From Candidatus Stahliibacteriota bacterium (GTDB lineage Bacteria > Hydrothermota > Tepidihabitantia > SM23-42), in NCBI GenBank assembly GCA_004376785.1, contig SOIY01000035.1:1-16922 (forward strand): a DNA stretch of 16,922 bases. The letters are read 5' to 3'. A model generated the notes under the pieces. It saw only the letters and a program-made list of their open reading frames with translations. It was not told where the DNA came from and ran no database searches. Shown one piece after another: positions 6,981 through 14,672 of this stretch. Both the position numbers and the translations under genes were made by a program. Within the stretch, counting starts at the first letter, position 1. Every line of letters begins with the position of its first letter.

Positions 6981-9394
6981 TTCACAATCTTTGTTGATAC
7001 TTCAAAAAGCTGTTTACCACGTCCACCTTTTTCATCTCTTATTTTACCGGTTTCATCTATTGCTATGTCAAAAGCGCCTAATAGAATTTTAAGGCTGCCC
7101 GAACGTGAAACTTCCTGGCCCAATTGTTTAACAAAAATTTTGTATAAATCGAGTATAAAACCTCGTTTCGTTACCTTCTGTTTCATCCAGTATTCTAACC
7201 CTTGCTCAATACTAAGTGACAGAGGATCTATTCTCAGACCTTCTTCACTGAGAAAGGAAAATTTATTCACATTTAATAAGAGATTAAAAAGTGTCGCATC
7301 ATCACAAATTATTGTCGATTTTTCCTTTGCCCTGACTCGAGAATATAAATTTGCCTCTCTAACAAGCATACCAGTTAGGTCAAGTTCACCAAAAGCATTT
7401 TTATCTAAATAAATCTCTTTAGGGCAGACTCCTGAAGCAATACCTACACCTATCTGAAAAATTGCTTGGTAAGATGATAGTAATGTTGCATAGGTCACTC
7501 CTTCGAAACTTATTTTTCGCTCCTCAGCTTCACGAAACCAATCTTGATATTTATTAATATTTTCCTGCACAAAGTTTTTAGCACCTTTTACCATCTCAAC
7601 TCCACAACGAACAGCTGATAAAACACTACCTGGTTCGAGCTTTATTGTATTGTAATTTCTTATATCATAATGATTTACTGCAAATAATACAACACCACCG
7701 TCTCCTGTGTCCTTTATGGGAATACCACCATATCTCCCAACAATGGATAGCATAGATTGTTGAAAATAATTTCTTATTTCACTTTCCCGCTTGGCATCCC
7801 TTAATTTTGTTCCCATAAAAGTCGAACCTCTGATATCATAAACAAGCACAGAAGCTAAATTTTTATAGTGTAGAATATTCGAAGCAGAAACATCCCTTCT
7901 TCTTTGAGTAGTCTTAATATTTTTTTCAATCATATAAACTTCACCTGACAGCGATTCTTCTGCAAGATAACGGACCCCTTCGCTCGGTATTACATCTGAC
8001 AATTTAGGGTAGTATTCAATTAGTTCTTCCAGTAGAAACGTCCTAACCAGAGGTACTATTACTTCATTTGCTATCTTTTCAAATTTATTATTGATTGCAT
8101 TAGTATTATATCTTTCTTTTAAAAAACCGATAATACGATATTTGTTCATAACCTCCATCGCCGTCTTGTTATTTCTTATCTCATTAATAGTATCTTTTAT
8201 TAACAACTGAAGTTGATCGTCAGCAATACTTTTATTTTTATTAAAAGATAATATTATATAGGAATCCCATTCATTTCTAAAAACAAATTCCAATAAATCT
8301 TTTGTTTTATAACCAATAATGTGATTTAATTCACCTTCTTTCTTTACAAATTCATGGTATTCATTTTTTAGAATTTTGAGGTCATAGCCGTAAATTATAA
8401 GATTAGCCCGTAATTTTTTTATCATGCTATCCATTGGTTCCTCGGTTGAAAAATGTTCGGTAAGATCAATCAATTGTTCTTCGATAACCTTGGTCGTATC
8501 TTTTGCTTTTCGTTTAATATCCTGGCGTTTTCTTTCAATTATCTCTTTTCTGTTTTCAATTATTTTAATCATTTCATACGCCTTTGTTTTTAGCAATTTC
8601 AATATTTCAGAAAGACTATCATTATCAGGAAAGAAAAAGTAGGATTTAAAGATTTTAAGAACTTCATCCTTGTTTAAAAATGTTGTTCTACTAATTGCAG
8701 CCATAATTTTGTCTTTTGTGTCTGTATAATAGGAGGTAGTAATGTTTTTAAAAATAGCGCTAAACAAAGGTTCTGGCAATCCTTTTTCAAGAAAACACTT
8801 ACTTAGCAATTTCATTGTTTCCGAATGGTTACATTGTGGTAAAAGTGGAATCTTTGTATAAGAATCTACTATTAATGTGTCCATTACAGCCATATTATCA
8901 GCCAGTGAATGCCTGATATAGCTAAATAATTGGTTAACAACAACGCCTAAACGTTCTGAAATTAACATCTTCTTCATAAGCGGTACATGCCTGGTCTGTT
9001 GCTTTAGAAGATCACGTAGAAGCTTACGGTTGACTATCTCAAATATTAATATTCTGTTATTATCGCCTGCCACAAACTTTTCGTAGATTTCAAACAAATT
9101 TTTGCTATACCTTTCAAAAAATTGATCCCATTTATCAATTCTCGATTCATCTGATAAAAAATGTACATAGTGTGTGATAAATTCCTTTTGTAGTGTAAAA
9201 ATTTTCCGTCCAAAATAGACTAATTGTTTACCGCCTTTTTTCTCAAACATCTCGATAAAACTGTCATCTTCACAAATCTTTTTCAGTATACTGATATAAC
9301 GTTCAAAATTAATTGTATCACGATAAGTATTTTCAAGATCTTTATAGTATGGAGTTTTCTGAATCAGGACATCTTCAAATTCATTTCTTAGCAT
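6977..9394 (-). CDS. Class III nucleotidyl-cyclase-like protein A (catalytic residues retained)
   Basis: This is an 805-residue soluble protein. An N-terminal helical region of about 500 residues is not recognised; 270-310 is very rich in Lys/Glu/Ile and likely a coiled coil. The region just before the catalytic domain resembles the same part of the downstream paralog (KFEKI and VIVP segments). The cyclase-like domain spans about 512-710: LVYDIRGSTFMG with D520, KDTGDGG with K561 and D565, IGVGIASG (648-655), DLTG with D672, and NLYSR giving N682 and R686 in the canonical NxxxR spacing. All key class III residues therefore seem present. Lys561 and Asp672 favour ATP over GTP, though this is uncertain for so divergent a protein. 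The start is ATG at 9394, inside the end of mltG (14-nt overlap), with AAAGGAA 7 nt upstream. Confidence 0.75.
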   Translation of the reverse strand: MLRNEFEDVLIQKTPYYKDLENTYRDTINFERYISILKKICEDDSFIEMFEKKGGKQLVYFGRKIFTLQKEFITHYVHFLSDESRIDKWDQFFERYSKNLFEIYEKFVAGDNNRILIFEIVNRKLLRDLLKQQTRHVPLMKKMLISERLGVVVNQLFSYIRHSLADNMAVMDTLIVDSYTKIPLLPQCNHSETMKLLSKCFLEKGLPEPLFSAIFKNITTSYYTDTKDKIMAAISRTTFLNKDEVLKIFKSYFFFPDNDSLSEILKLLKTKAYEMIKIIENRKEIIERKRQDIKRKAKDTTKVIEEQLIDLTEHFSTEEPMDSMIKKLRANLIIYGYDLKILKNEYHEFVKKEGELNHIIGYKTKDLLEFVFRNEWDSYIILSFNKNKSIADDQLQLLIKDTINEIRNNKTAMEVMNKYRIIGFLKERYNTNAINNKFEKIANEVIVPLVRTFLLEELIEYYPKLSDVIPSEGVRYLAEESLSGEVYMIEKNIKTTQRRRDVSASNILHYKNLASVLVYDIRGSTFMGTKLRDAKRESEIRNYFQQSMLSIVGRYGGIPIKDTGDGGVVLFAVNHYDIRNYNTIKLEPGSVLSAVRCGVEMVKGAKNFVQENINKYQDWFREAEERKISFEGVTYATLLSSYQAIFQIGVGIASGVCPKEIYLDKNAFGELDLTGMLVREANLYSRVRAKEKSTIICDDATLFNLLLNVNKFSFLSEEGLRIDPLSLSIEQGLEYWMKQKVTKRGFILDLYKIFVKQLGQEVSRSGSLKILLGAFDIAIDETGKIRDEKGGRGKQLFEVSTKIVK

Positions 9395-10352
9395 TATACC
9401 GTTCCTTTGCCGCTATATGTTCTCTGTAAGTTTTTGAAAAGTGATGTCTGCCATTCCCCTTGGAAACGAAATAAAGATAATCAACATCTGCAGGCGAAAT
9501 AGCAGATGCAATTGAATTCTCACCTGGTGAGCATATCGGTCCAGGTGGAAGCCCAATATGGAGATATGTATTGTATGGCGAATTATACTGCAGATCCCTT
9601 TGAGTTAATTTTGTTTTTGTTTGATATTTCTCGTAGTTGATATTTTTCAAAGCATAAAAAACTGTTGCACACGATTCCAATGGACGACCAACCTTAAGTC
9701 TGTTAATAAATACCCTGGCAATGATTGGTCTTTCCTCTTCGAACTTTGCTTCTTTCTCAATAACGGAGGCTATTATTATAACCTTATTAATTGAATTTGG
9801 ATCGTCAAAACCATATTTTTCAATATGTTTATTAAAATTTTTTATGAATGTACTGACCACGGCAGAATCGGTTTGTGAAATACTAAACGAATAGGTATCA
9901 GGGAAAAGATAACCTTCTAGCGAAGAAACCTTCAGCCCTAAATCTTTGATGAAGTCCCTATCATTGCATAAGATAATGAATTCTTCTTTATTAATGACCC
10001 CATTAATACCAAGTATCTCAGCTGTCTCATAAATTGTAAACCCTTCAGGTATGGTAATAATAATATCAGATTTACCACCGCGAGTAAGTTTATTAATTAC
10101 ATAAATAGGATTTTTATATTTCTGCAATTCATATGTACCAGATTTCAAATGTTTCTCTTTCCCGGATATTTTTAGCCAGAAAAGAAACTCATTGATGTCG
10201 CGGACAATATGATTGTCTGAAAGATATTGTGCAATTTCTCTTGCGTTGGCATCCTCTGGTATAGTAATTTCTATTCTGTCAAAATTAATAGGTTGCAACC
10301 AGATTAAAAATATTAAGATTAATATTGAAATTGCTATTACTTTCCTCTTCAT
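9381..10352 (-). CDS. mltG: Endolytic murein transglycosylase MltG (YceG family)
   Basis: MltG is a membrane-anchored lytic transglycosylase that cleaves nascent glycan strands and sets their length. The 323-residue protein has an N-terminal anchor at residues 5-20 and a LysM-like region at about 26-95. The YceG catalytic domain has LEGYLFPDTY (145-154), ASVIEKEA with the catalytic Glu at E199, SPYNTY (258-263) and GLPPGPICSPG (267-277). The usual LQTDPTV segment reads LESCATV (225-231), a variation I believe occurs in other lineages. The length is close to that of E. coli MltG (about 340). It overlaps ruvX/yqgF by ATGA upstream and the first cyclase gene by 14 nt downstream, so it belongs to the same transcript as the signalling genes. 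Confidence 0.94.
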   Translation of the reverse strand: MKRKVIAISILILIFLIWLQPINFDRIEITIPEDANAREIAQYLSDNHIVRDINEFLFWLKISGKEKHLKSGTYELQKYKNPIYVINKLTRGGKSDIIITIPEGFTIYETAEILGINGVINKEEFIILCNDRDFIKDLGLKVSSLEGYLFPDTYSFSISQTDSAVVSTFIKNFNKHIEKYGFDDPNSINKVIIIASVIEKEAKFEEERPIIARVFINRLKVGRPLESCATVFYALKNINYEKYQTKTKLTQRDLQYNSPYNTYLHIGLPPGPICSPGENSIASAISPADVDYLYFVSKGNGRHHFSKTYREHIAAKERYNAKK

Positions 10353-10765
10353 ATTGTGCGTGCGGGTTGCGACTTCAGGTATTCATCAAGCATGATAGAA
10401 GCAGCAATCTGGTCAATCTTATCCTTTTGTTTTTTCAAACCAATATCCTTCATGATTTTCAGCGCATACCTACTGGTAAACCGTTCATCCCACAGTTTAA
10501 CCTTGATATCTATCGATGTTCTAAACTTCTTTAAAAATCTATGTATTTCCTGTGACATTTCTGTTAACTCTCCTTTATGTGAAAGGGGATTGCCAACGAT
10601 CACAAATCCTACATTGTTTTCCTCAATGATACACTTAAGTCGTGCTATAAGATCTTTTTGAGATTTGGCCTTTAGCGTAAGTAATGGTTGCGAGATCACA
10701 CAGAGCGAATCGCTGATCGCAATCCCAACCCTTTTCTTGCCATAATCAATAGCCATAATCCTCAT
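10349..10765 (-). CDS. ruvX: Putative pre-16S rRNA nuclease / Holliday junction resolvase-like YqgF (RuvX)
   Basis: This is an RNase H-fold nuclease of 138 residues, the normal family length. YqgF is implicated in 16S rRNA 5' processing; a Holliday junction resolvase role is proposed by homology. Visible motifs are MAIDYGKKRVGIAISD with D7, VGNPLSHKGE (57-66), LWDERFTS with E94, and KIDQIAASIML with D118. These acidic residues form the expected metal site. The ATG at 10765 is preceded by AGGAGA with 5-nt spacing, and a consensus promoter lies 66-93 nt upstream, so this is the first gene of the minus-strand array. The yqgF-mltG order is seen in other bacteria. Confidence 0.93.
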   Translation of the reverse strand: MRIMAIDYGKKRVGIAISDSLCVISQPLLTLKAKSQKDLIARLKCIIEENNVGFVIVGNPLSHKGELTEMSQEIHRFLKKFRTSIDIKVKLWDERFTSRYALKIMKDIGLKKQKDKIDQIAASIMLDEYLKSQPARTI

Positions 10766-10830
10766 ATATCTCTCCTAATTCAGACACATAATATTGTGTA
10801 CAAGATAACCTCACTTCGTTCGGCTAATAA

Positions 10831-10858
10831 ATTATAATGAAATATCCTAATATGTCAA
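10831..10858 (-). promoter_or_regulatory. Consensus sigma70 promoter of the ruvX-mltG-cyclase array
   Basis: On the minus strand, TTGACA (10858-10853) and TATAAT (10836-10831) are both perfect, with a 16-bp spacer. Transcription would start near 10824, leaving a leader of about 58 nt that includes the AGGAGA ribosome-binding site. It should drive all genes at least as far as the GGDEF gene. Confidence 0.8.
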
Positions 10859-10965
10859 TATTGTTAACTAATGGAAATCGCATATAGGTATAATTACGCA
10901 ATATCTGAAAGATGGTATGATATAAACTCTCACCCAATGACCAATTCAATCATATCTGCCAACCA

Positions 10966-10993
10966 TTGACTTTGCCTGCGATATACATAAAAT
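10966..10993 (+). promoter_or_regulatory. Promoter of the ubiA-uppP-S9 operon, predicted leaderless
   Basis: TTGACT (10966-10971) and TAAAAT (10988-10993) are separated by 16 bp. The ubiA ATG at 10999 begins 5 nt after the -10 box, about where transcription should start. No Shine-Dalgarno-like sequence precedes the ATG. The arrangement matches that of the CBS gene. Confidence 0.6.
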
Positions 10994-10998
10994 AAACT

Positions 10999-11808
10999 AT
11001 GGGTTATGTTACTATTATACGTCCGCTTAATTGTGCAATAACATTCGTGTCCGTATTAGTCGGCGCATGGATCACCACAGGTTTTATATATACACCACAG
11101 CTAATTCTTGCTGGTATGATCGGTTTTATTGTTTGCGCATTTGGCAATATTGTCAATGATCTGTATGATATTGAAATTGATAAAATCAATAATCCTGATC
11201 GGCCGTTGCCATCAGGTAAGGTTAATAAAAAAATTGTGATATCATTGGCACTTTTTTTCTTTATAATCTCAATTCTATTTTCTATCAGTCTTGGCTTACC
11301 TGTGTTTTTACTTGTACTTGGTGTTCTGATTTTGCTATTTATCTATGCCCTCTATTTCAAAAAAACAATAGCAGGTAATTTTGTAGTATCAATAATTACC
11401 GGACTAAGCTTTATTCTCGGCGGCATCGTTGAAAATAACTCCGCATGCATATTTCCATTTCTCTTTTCTTTTTTTATCCATATGCCGCGTGAAATAATAA
11501 AAGACGTAATTGACATTAAAGGCGATAAATCGGCTGGCATTATCTCTTTACCAATTCTTTTGGGTAAAGAACGGTCATTTAATATCAGTGCCCTCCTATT
11601 AGGCATTCTATGTATTTTACTTCCGCTGCCATATATTATGAAAATTTTACATTTACAATACATGATAGTAGTATTAATATTTGCATACCCCATGATTATC
11701 TATGTAATCTTCAGACTTTTAAAGAAGCCCCAAGAACCCGTCTTAGCCAAATTGAGCAATCTTCTAAAAATCTCCATGGCAGCAGGGCTTGTGGCAATGA
11801 TATTATGA
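10999..11808 (+). CDS. UbiA-family prenyltransferase, (di)geranylgeranylglyceryl-phosphate synthase-like
   Basis: This polytopic membrane enzyme of 269 residues transfers a polyprenyl chain from its diphosphate. The first Asp-rich motif is NDLYDIEID (N53, D54, D57, D61), followed by NNPDRPLPSGKV, a form typical of archaeal-type DGGGP synthases. The second is REIIKDVIDIKGD (D169, D172, D176), followed by SLPILLGKE. The likely substrate is a prenylglyceryl phosphate, as in archaeal-type ether lipid synthesis. A quinone-ring substrate (UbiA/MenA) is the alternative, and no quinone genes lie nearby. The start MGYVTIIRPLN matches the family's N terminus, and no upstream alternative has a Shine-Dalgarno site. 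It heads an operon with uppP, joined by ATGA. Confidence 0.85.
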   Translation: MGYVTIIRPLNCAITFVSVLVGAWITTGFIYTPQLILAGMIGFIVCAFGNIVNDLYDIEIDKINNPDRPLPSGKVNKKIVISLALFFFIISILFSISLGLPVFLLVLGVLILLFIYALYFKKTIAGNFVVSIITGLSFILGGIVENNSACIFPFLFSFFIHMPREIIKDVIDIKGDKSAGIISLPILLGKERSFNISALLLGILCILLPLPYIMKILHLQYMIVVLIFAYPMIIYVIFRLLKKPQEPVLAKLSNLLKISMAAGLVAMIL

Positions 11809-12557
11809 TAATCAAATCAATTATTTTAGGTATTGTTCAAGGATTGACTGAATTTTTACCGATATCGAGTTCTGGACATTTGGCTATATTAGAAAAATAT
11901 TTTGGTATCACCGAACCAGTCGTTCTTGCTACTTTTTTACATTTTGGCACATTTGTCGCTACTGTAGTCTTTTTCTTTAAACCAATCATCGCCATAATCA
12001 ATGGTCTGGTAAAAGGAGAAAAAGAAAGTGTTGATTATGTTATTTATATTATTGTTGGAACAATTCCTATTGTACTCTTTGCAGTAATTTTTAGAACCCA
12101 GATAGAACAGTGTTTTACTGATATACCAATAGTTGGAATTTTCCTTGGTATTACAGGATTAATCCTCCTTTTGACCAGTATTGTCAAAAGAGGTGACAGA
12201 AAAGTTAAGCTGTTGTCGGCCATAATGATTGGTGTAAGCCAGATGTTTGCTGTGTTCCCCGGCATCTCGCGCTCTGGTATAACCATATCAACCGGGCTGT
12301 TTTCAAAAGTGAGCCCTGAAGAATCATTCAAATTCTCCTTTTTACTATCCTTACCTGCAATTCTGGGCGCCAATCTTTTAAAATTAAGAACAATCTCACA
12401 AATAAATGACTTTCCAAGCATAATCATTGGCATGTTCTGTAGTTTTATATTTGGTCTTATAGCACTCAAAATCTTAAAGGGTATAATACATCGAAGATTC
12501 CACTTATTTGGAATTTATTGTCTGGCTATAAGTATAATAATATTATTGCTAAAATGA
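11805..12557 (+). CDS. uppP: Undecaprenyl-diphosphatase UppP (BacA)
   Basis: UppP removes a phosphate from undecaprenyl diphosphate to regenerate the lipid carrier of peptidoglycan and other envelope polymers. It is a multipass membrane protein. Motifs are VQGLTEFLPISSSGH (Q12, E16, H25; the family's QxxxE region) and FPGISRSG (151-158; catalytic Arg R156). I place the start at ATG 11805, although the frame is open upstream to 11610. MIIKSIILGIVQG is the usual N terminus, and the ATG forms a 4-nt ATGA overlap with the ubiA stop. This gives 250 residues, slightly short of the usual 260-280. It shares prenyl-diphosphate chemistry with the upstream UbiA, which may explain the pairing. Confidence 0.95.
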   Translation: MIIKSIILGIVQGLTEFLPISSSGHLAILEKYFGITEPVVLATFLHFGTFVATVVFFFKPIIAIINGLVKGEKESVDYVIYIIVGTIPIVLFAVIFRTQIEQCFTDIPIVGIFLGITGLILLLTSIVKRGDRKVKLLSAIMIGVSQMFAVFPGISRSGITISTGLFSKVSPEESFKFSFLLSLPAILGANLLKLRTISQINDFPSIIIGMFCSFIFGLIALKILKGIIHRRFHLFGIYCLAISIIILLLK

Positions 12558-14491
12558 AAAAAACAGTTATTATTTTATCATTGCTTATTATCATTACCAA
12601 AGTCTTTGGTGATATAACTAGTTACCGAAAAGGTAATCTGGTTATCGAAAATATCCCTGAAATTCCATCATCACTCATTAAAAAATTAACTCCTTATCAG
12701 AATACACGTTACGCTTCTTTTCGCGATTGGCTGCCCAATGATAAGGGTATGATTATCCGTACAAGGCTTGGTAATGTTTCTCAGATTCACTCAGTCGAAA
12801 CACCAAAAGGTTTTCGCAAACAGCTGACGTTTTCCAAAGAGCCTCTTGATGTTGCCACTATATGTCCGAATCCCCAGAATCCATTTTTCCTTTTTACTCG
12901 GGATTCAGCTGGCAATGAAGTAGACCAAATCTACAAATTTAACTATATAACAGGCAAACATCAACTTTTAACCGATGGTAAAGCCAAACACCTCACACCG
13001 GTCTGGTCACACAAAGGAGATAAGTTTGCTTTTTCCCGCAATATACAAAACACCAGAGATTTTGATATTTATCTCGGTACATTAAAAGGCGAAAAAAGCT
13101 TCCAGCGGATTTTAGAAAAAGGAGGTTATTGGTACCCGGTAGATTTTTCCCCGGATGATAAAAACCTGCTCGTAAAAAAATATATCTCGGCAAATGAATC
13201 TTATTACTATGTTTTAGATATTAACAAAAAGACAATAACCCAGATCAATCCTGTAGACCAGAAGATTGCTTATGGTCAAGCATACTGGGAACGAAATGGA
13301 AAAGGGATTTATCTGGTCTCAAACCAATTCAGTAATTTTAAACAACTGTTATATTATGAACTGGAGACAATGCATAACGATATTCTCACAAAACAGATTC
13401 CATGGGATATTAAGGAATTTGAATTATCTACCTCAGGTGATACAATTGCCTTTGTCAGTAATGAAGATGGGATAACTAAATTATATTTTTTAAATACTAA
13501 AACGCGCATAATAACACAGGCACACCTGCCTGATGGTTTGATCTATAATCTGAAGTTTAAACCCGATGGAACGCAACTTGCCATGGTCATCAATACACCA
13601 ACATCACCGAGTGATGTGTATACCTTGAATCTCAAGGAGAAAAAGTTTATACGCTGGACCTATAGTGAGGTCGCCGGCATTGACACAAGTAATTTTAGCC
13701 AGGCGCAACTGATCCATTATCAAACCTTTGATAGTATTGATGGAAAACCAAGATTAATCCCTGCTTTCTATTATAAACCCACTATCTTTAAACCGCCATA
13801 CCCGGTTTTGATCATGTGTCATGGTGGTCCTGAATCACAATATACTCCAGGTTTTTATACAATAACACAGTTTTATTTAAATGAAATGGGAATTGCAGTA
13901 ATCGCGCCTAATATTAGAGGTTCCTCAGGTTATGGCAAAAAATATGTCGCACTTGATAATGGATACAAAAGAGAAGATGCTGTTAAAGATATTGGTGCAC
14001 TCCTTGACTGGATTGACAAACAACCAGAACTCAATGCGTCTCGCATATGTATTAAAGGTGGTTCATACGGCGGGTACATGGTTCTTGCGTCCATGATTCA
14101 TTATAGTAATCGCCTGCGATGTGGTATGGAATCTATAGGTATAAGTAACTTTGTTACCTTTTTGGAAAACACTGGAAAGTACCGACAGGATCTAAGAAGA
14201 GTAGAATATGGCGATGAACAAGACCCGCAGATGCGTGAATTTCTAATTGAAATATCGCCATTAACCAATGCACACAAAATAATCAAACCTTTATTTGTTG
14301 CACAGGGTCTGCACGACCCGCGGGTACCAGTTACAGAAGCCGAACAGATTGTAAAGGCAGTCCGTAAAAATGGAGTAGATGTCTGGTATCTGCTTGCTGA
14401 AGATGAGGGGCACGGTTTTGCAAAAAAATCAAATCGGGATTTTTACATACAAGCACAAATACTATTTCTTGAAAAATATTTGTTGAAGTAG
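12554..14491 (+). CDS. Secreted S9-family (prolyl oligopeptidase-like) serine peptidase
   Basis: This 645-residue peptidase carries an N-terminal signal peptide (MKKTVIILSLLIIITKVFG, residues 1-19), so it should act outside the cytoplasmic membrane. Residues about 50-370 form a TolB/WD-like beta-propeller with repeated WSHKGDKFAF, FSPDDKN and FKPDGTQLA segments. Residues about 390-645 form the alpha/beta-hydrolase domain: HGGP (423-426), GGSYGGY with nucleophile S504, LHDPRVP with D588, and DEGHGF with H620. The catalytic triad is complete. The family cleaves short peptides, often after proline or as acylaminoacyl peptidases; the specificity is not visible. The start is ATG 12554 rather than TTG 12518. 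It overlaps the uppP stop by ATGA and begins a proper signal peptide. Confidence 0.93.
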   Translation: MKKTVIILSLLIIITKVFGDITSYRKGNLVIENIPEIPSSLIKKLTPYQNTRYASFRDWLPNDKGMIIRTRLGNVSQIHSVETPKGFRKQLTFSKEPLDVATICPNPQNPFFLFTRDSAGNEVDQIYKFNYITGKHQLLTDGKAKHLTPVWSHKGDKFAFSRNIQNTRDFDIYLGTLKGEKSFQRILEKGGYWYPVDFSPDDKNLLVKKYISANESYYYVLDINKKTITQINPVDQKIAYGQAYWERNGKGIYLVSNQFSNFKQLLYYELETMHNDILTKQIPWDIKEFELSTSGDTIAFVSNEDGITKLYFLNTKTRIITQAHLPDGLIYNLKFKPDGTQLAMVINTPTSPSDVYTLNLKEKKFIRWTYSEVAGIDTSNFSQAQLIHYQTFDSIDGKPRLIPAFYYKPTIFKPPYPVLIMCHGGPESQYTPGFYTITQFYLNEMGIAVIAPNIRGSSGYGKKYVALDNGYKREDAVKDIGALLDWIDKQPELNASRICIKGGSYGGYMVLASMIHYSNRLRCGMESIGISNFVTFLENTGKYRQDLRRVEYGDEQDPQMREFLIEISPLTNAHKIIKPLFVAQGLHDPRVPVTEAEQIVKAVRKNGVDVWYLLAEDEGHGFAKKSNRDFYIQAQILFLEKYLLK

Positions 14492-14640
14492 AAGGGAAAA
14501 GAAGGCTTAAAATGGCTCAAGAGGGCGATTAAAGGCTTGAATTAAACCTTTTGAATTTTGGAATTTGAGATTCGAATTTGTTTATGTCTCACCTCGAGTG
14601 TTCGACACGAGATGGAATTTCGAATTTAGAAATTAGTATT
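14490..14640 (+). repeat. Low-complexity intergenic block (composite repeat-like element, copy 2)
   Basis: This stretch follows the S9 peptidase stop. A purine-rich part (AAGAAGGC, AGAGGGC, GAATTAAA; about 14492-14556) is followed by an AT part made of TTTGAATT/GAATTTGAG/TTCGAATTT words. A small inverted repeat, CTCGAGTGTTCGACACGAG, lies at 14593-14611. The word order matches the minus strand of 1-140. No coding potential is seen. Confidence 0.45.
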
Positions 14641-14672
14641 TTTCCGCCTCTGGCGGAAAAGGAGGTTTTTTT
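14640..14672 (+). promoter_or_regulatory. Hairpin abutting the ribosome-binding site of the flavodoxin gene
   Basis: A 9-bp perfect stem, TTTTCCGCC/GGCGGAAAA (14640-14648 with 14652-14660), has a TCT loop. It is followed directly by GGAGG (14661-14665), seven T residues and the ATG at 14673. CCTC at the stem-loop boundary (14647-14650) could alternatively pair with GAGG of the ribosome-binding site. This could be a palindromic intergenic repeat, a translation-control element, or both. Confidence 0.55.

Larger units (their letters stand above)
10766..10998. promoter_or_regulatory. Divergent promoter region between the two operons
   Basis: This gene-free stretch of 233 bp separates the minus-strand array from the plus-strand ubiA operon. 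It holds the ruvX promoter (10831-10858), the ruvX Shine-Dalgarno site (AGGAGA complement at 10771-10776) and the ubiA promoter (10966-10993). Two further -10-like words on the plus strand (TATAAT at 10889-10894 and TATGAT at 10916-10921, the latter preceded by TG) lack good -35 boxes. No ORF or RNA gene is seen. Confidence 0.7.

Noticed and set aside
7065..7412. 115-residue plus-strand ORF
   Set aside because: It lies opposite the catalytic part of cyclase A, has no recognisable motifs and no ribosome-binding site; it is a shadow of the real frame.
4716..9394. Anti-phage (CBASS-like) signalling operon
   Set aside because: The proteins are class III cyclase-like, not CD-NTases, and no effector nuclease or pore protein is adjacent. 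The neighbours are housekeeping and ion-transport genes.
11610..11804. Open upstream extension of the uppP frame (65 extra residues)
   Set aside because: It lies within ubiA coding sequence and lacks UppP similarity. ATG 11805 gives the normal N terminus and an ATGA overlap.
12044..12469. 141-residue minus-strand ORF
   Set aside because: It lies opposite uppP, whose conserved PGISRSG motif is on the other strand; composition shadow.
12518..12553. Upstream TTG start for the S9 peptidase
   Set aside because: It adds 12 polar residues before a good signal peptide and lies inside uppP; ATG 12554 overlaps the uppP stop.
14640..14672. Intrinsic terminator after the S9 operon
   Set aside because: The T tract is separated from the stem by GGAGG, which is the next gene's ribosome-binding site. 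The position fits a leader hairpin better.
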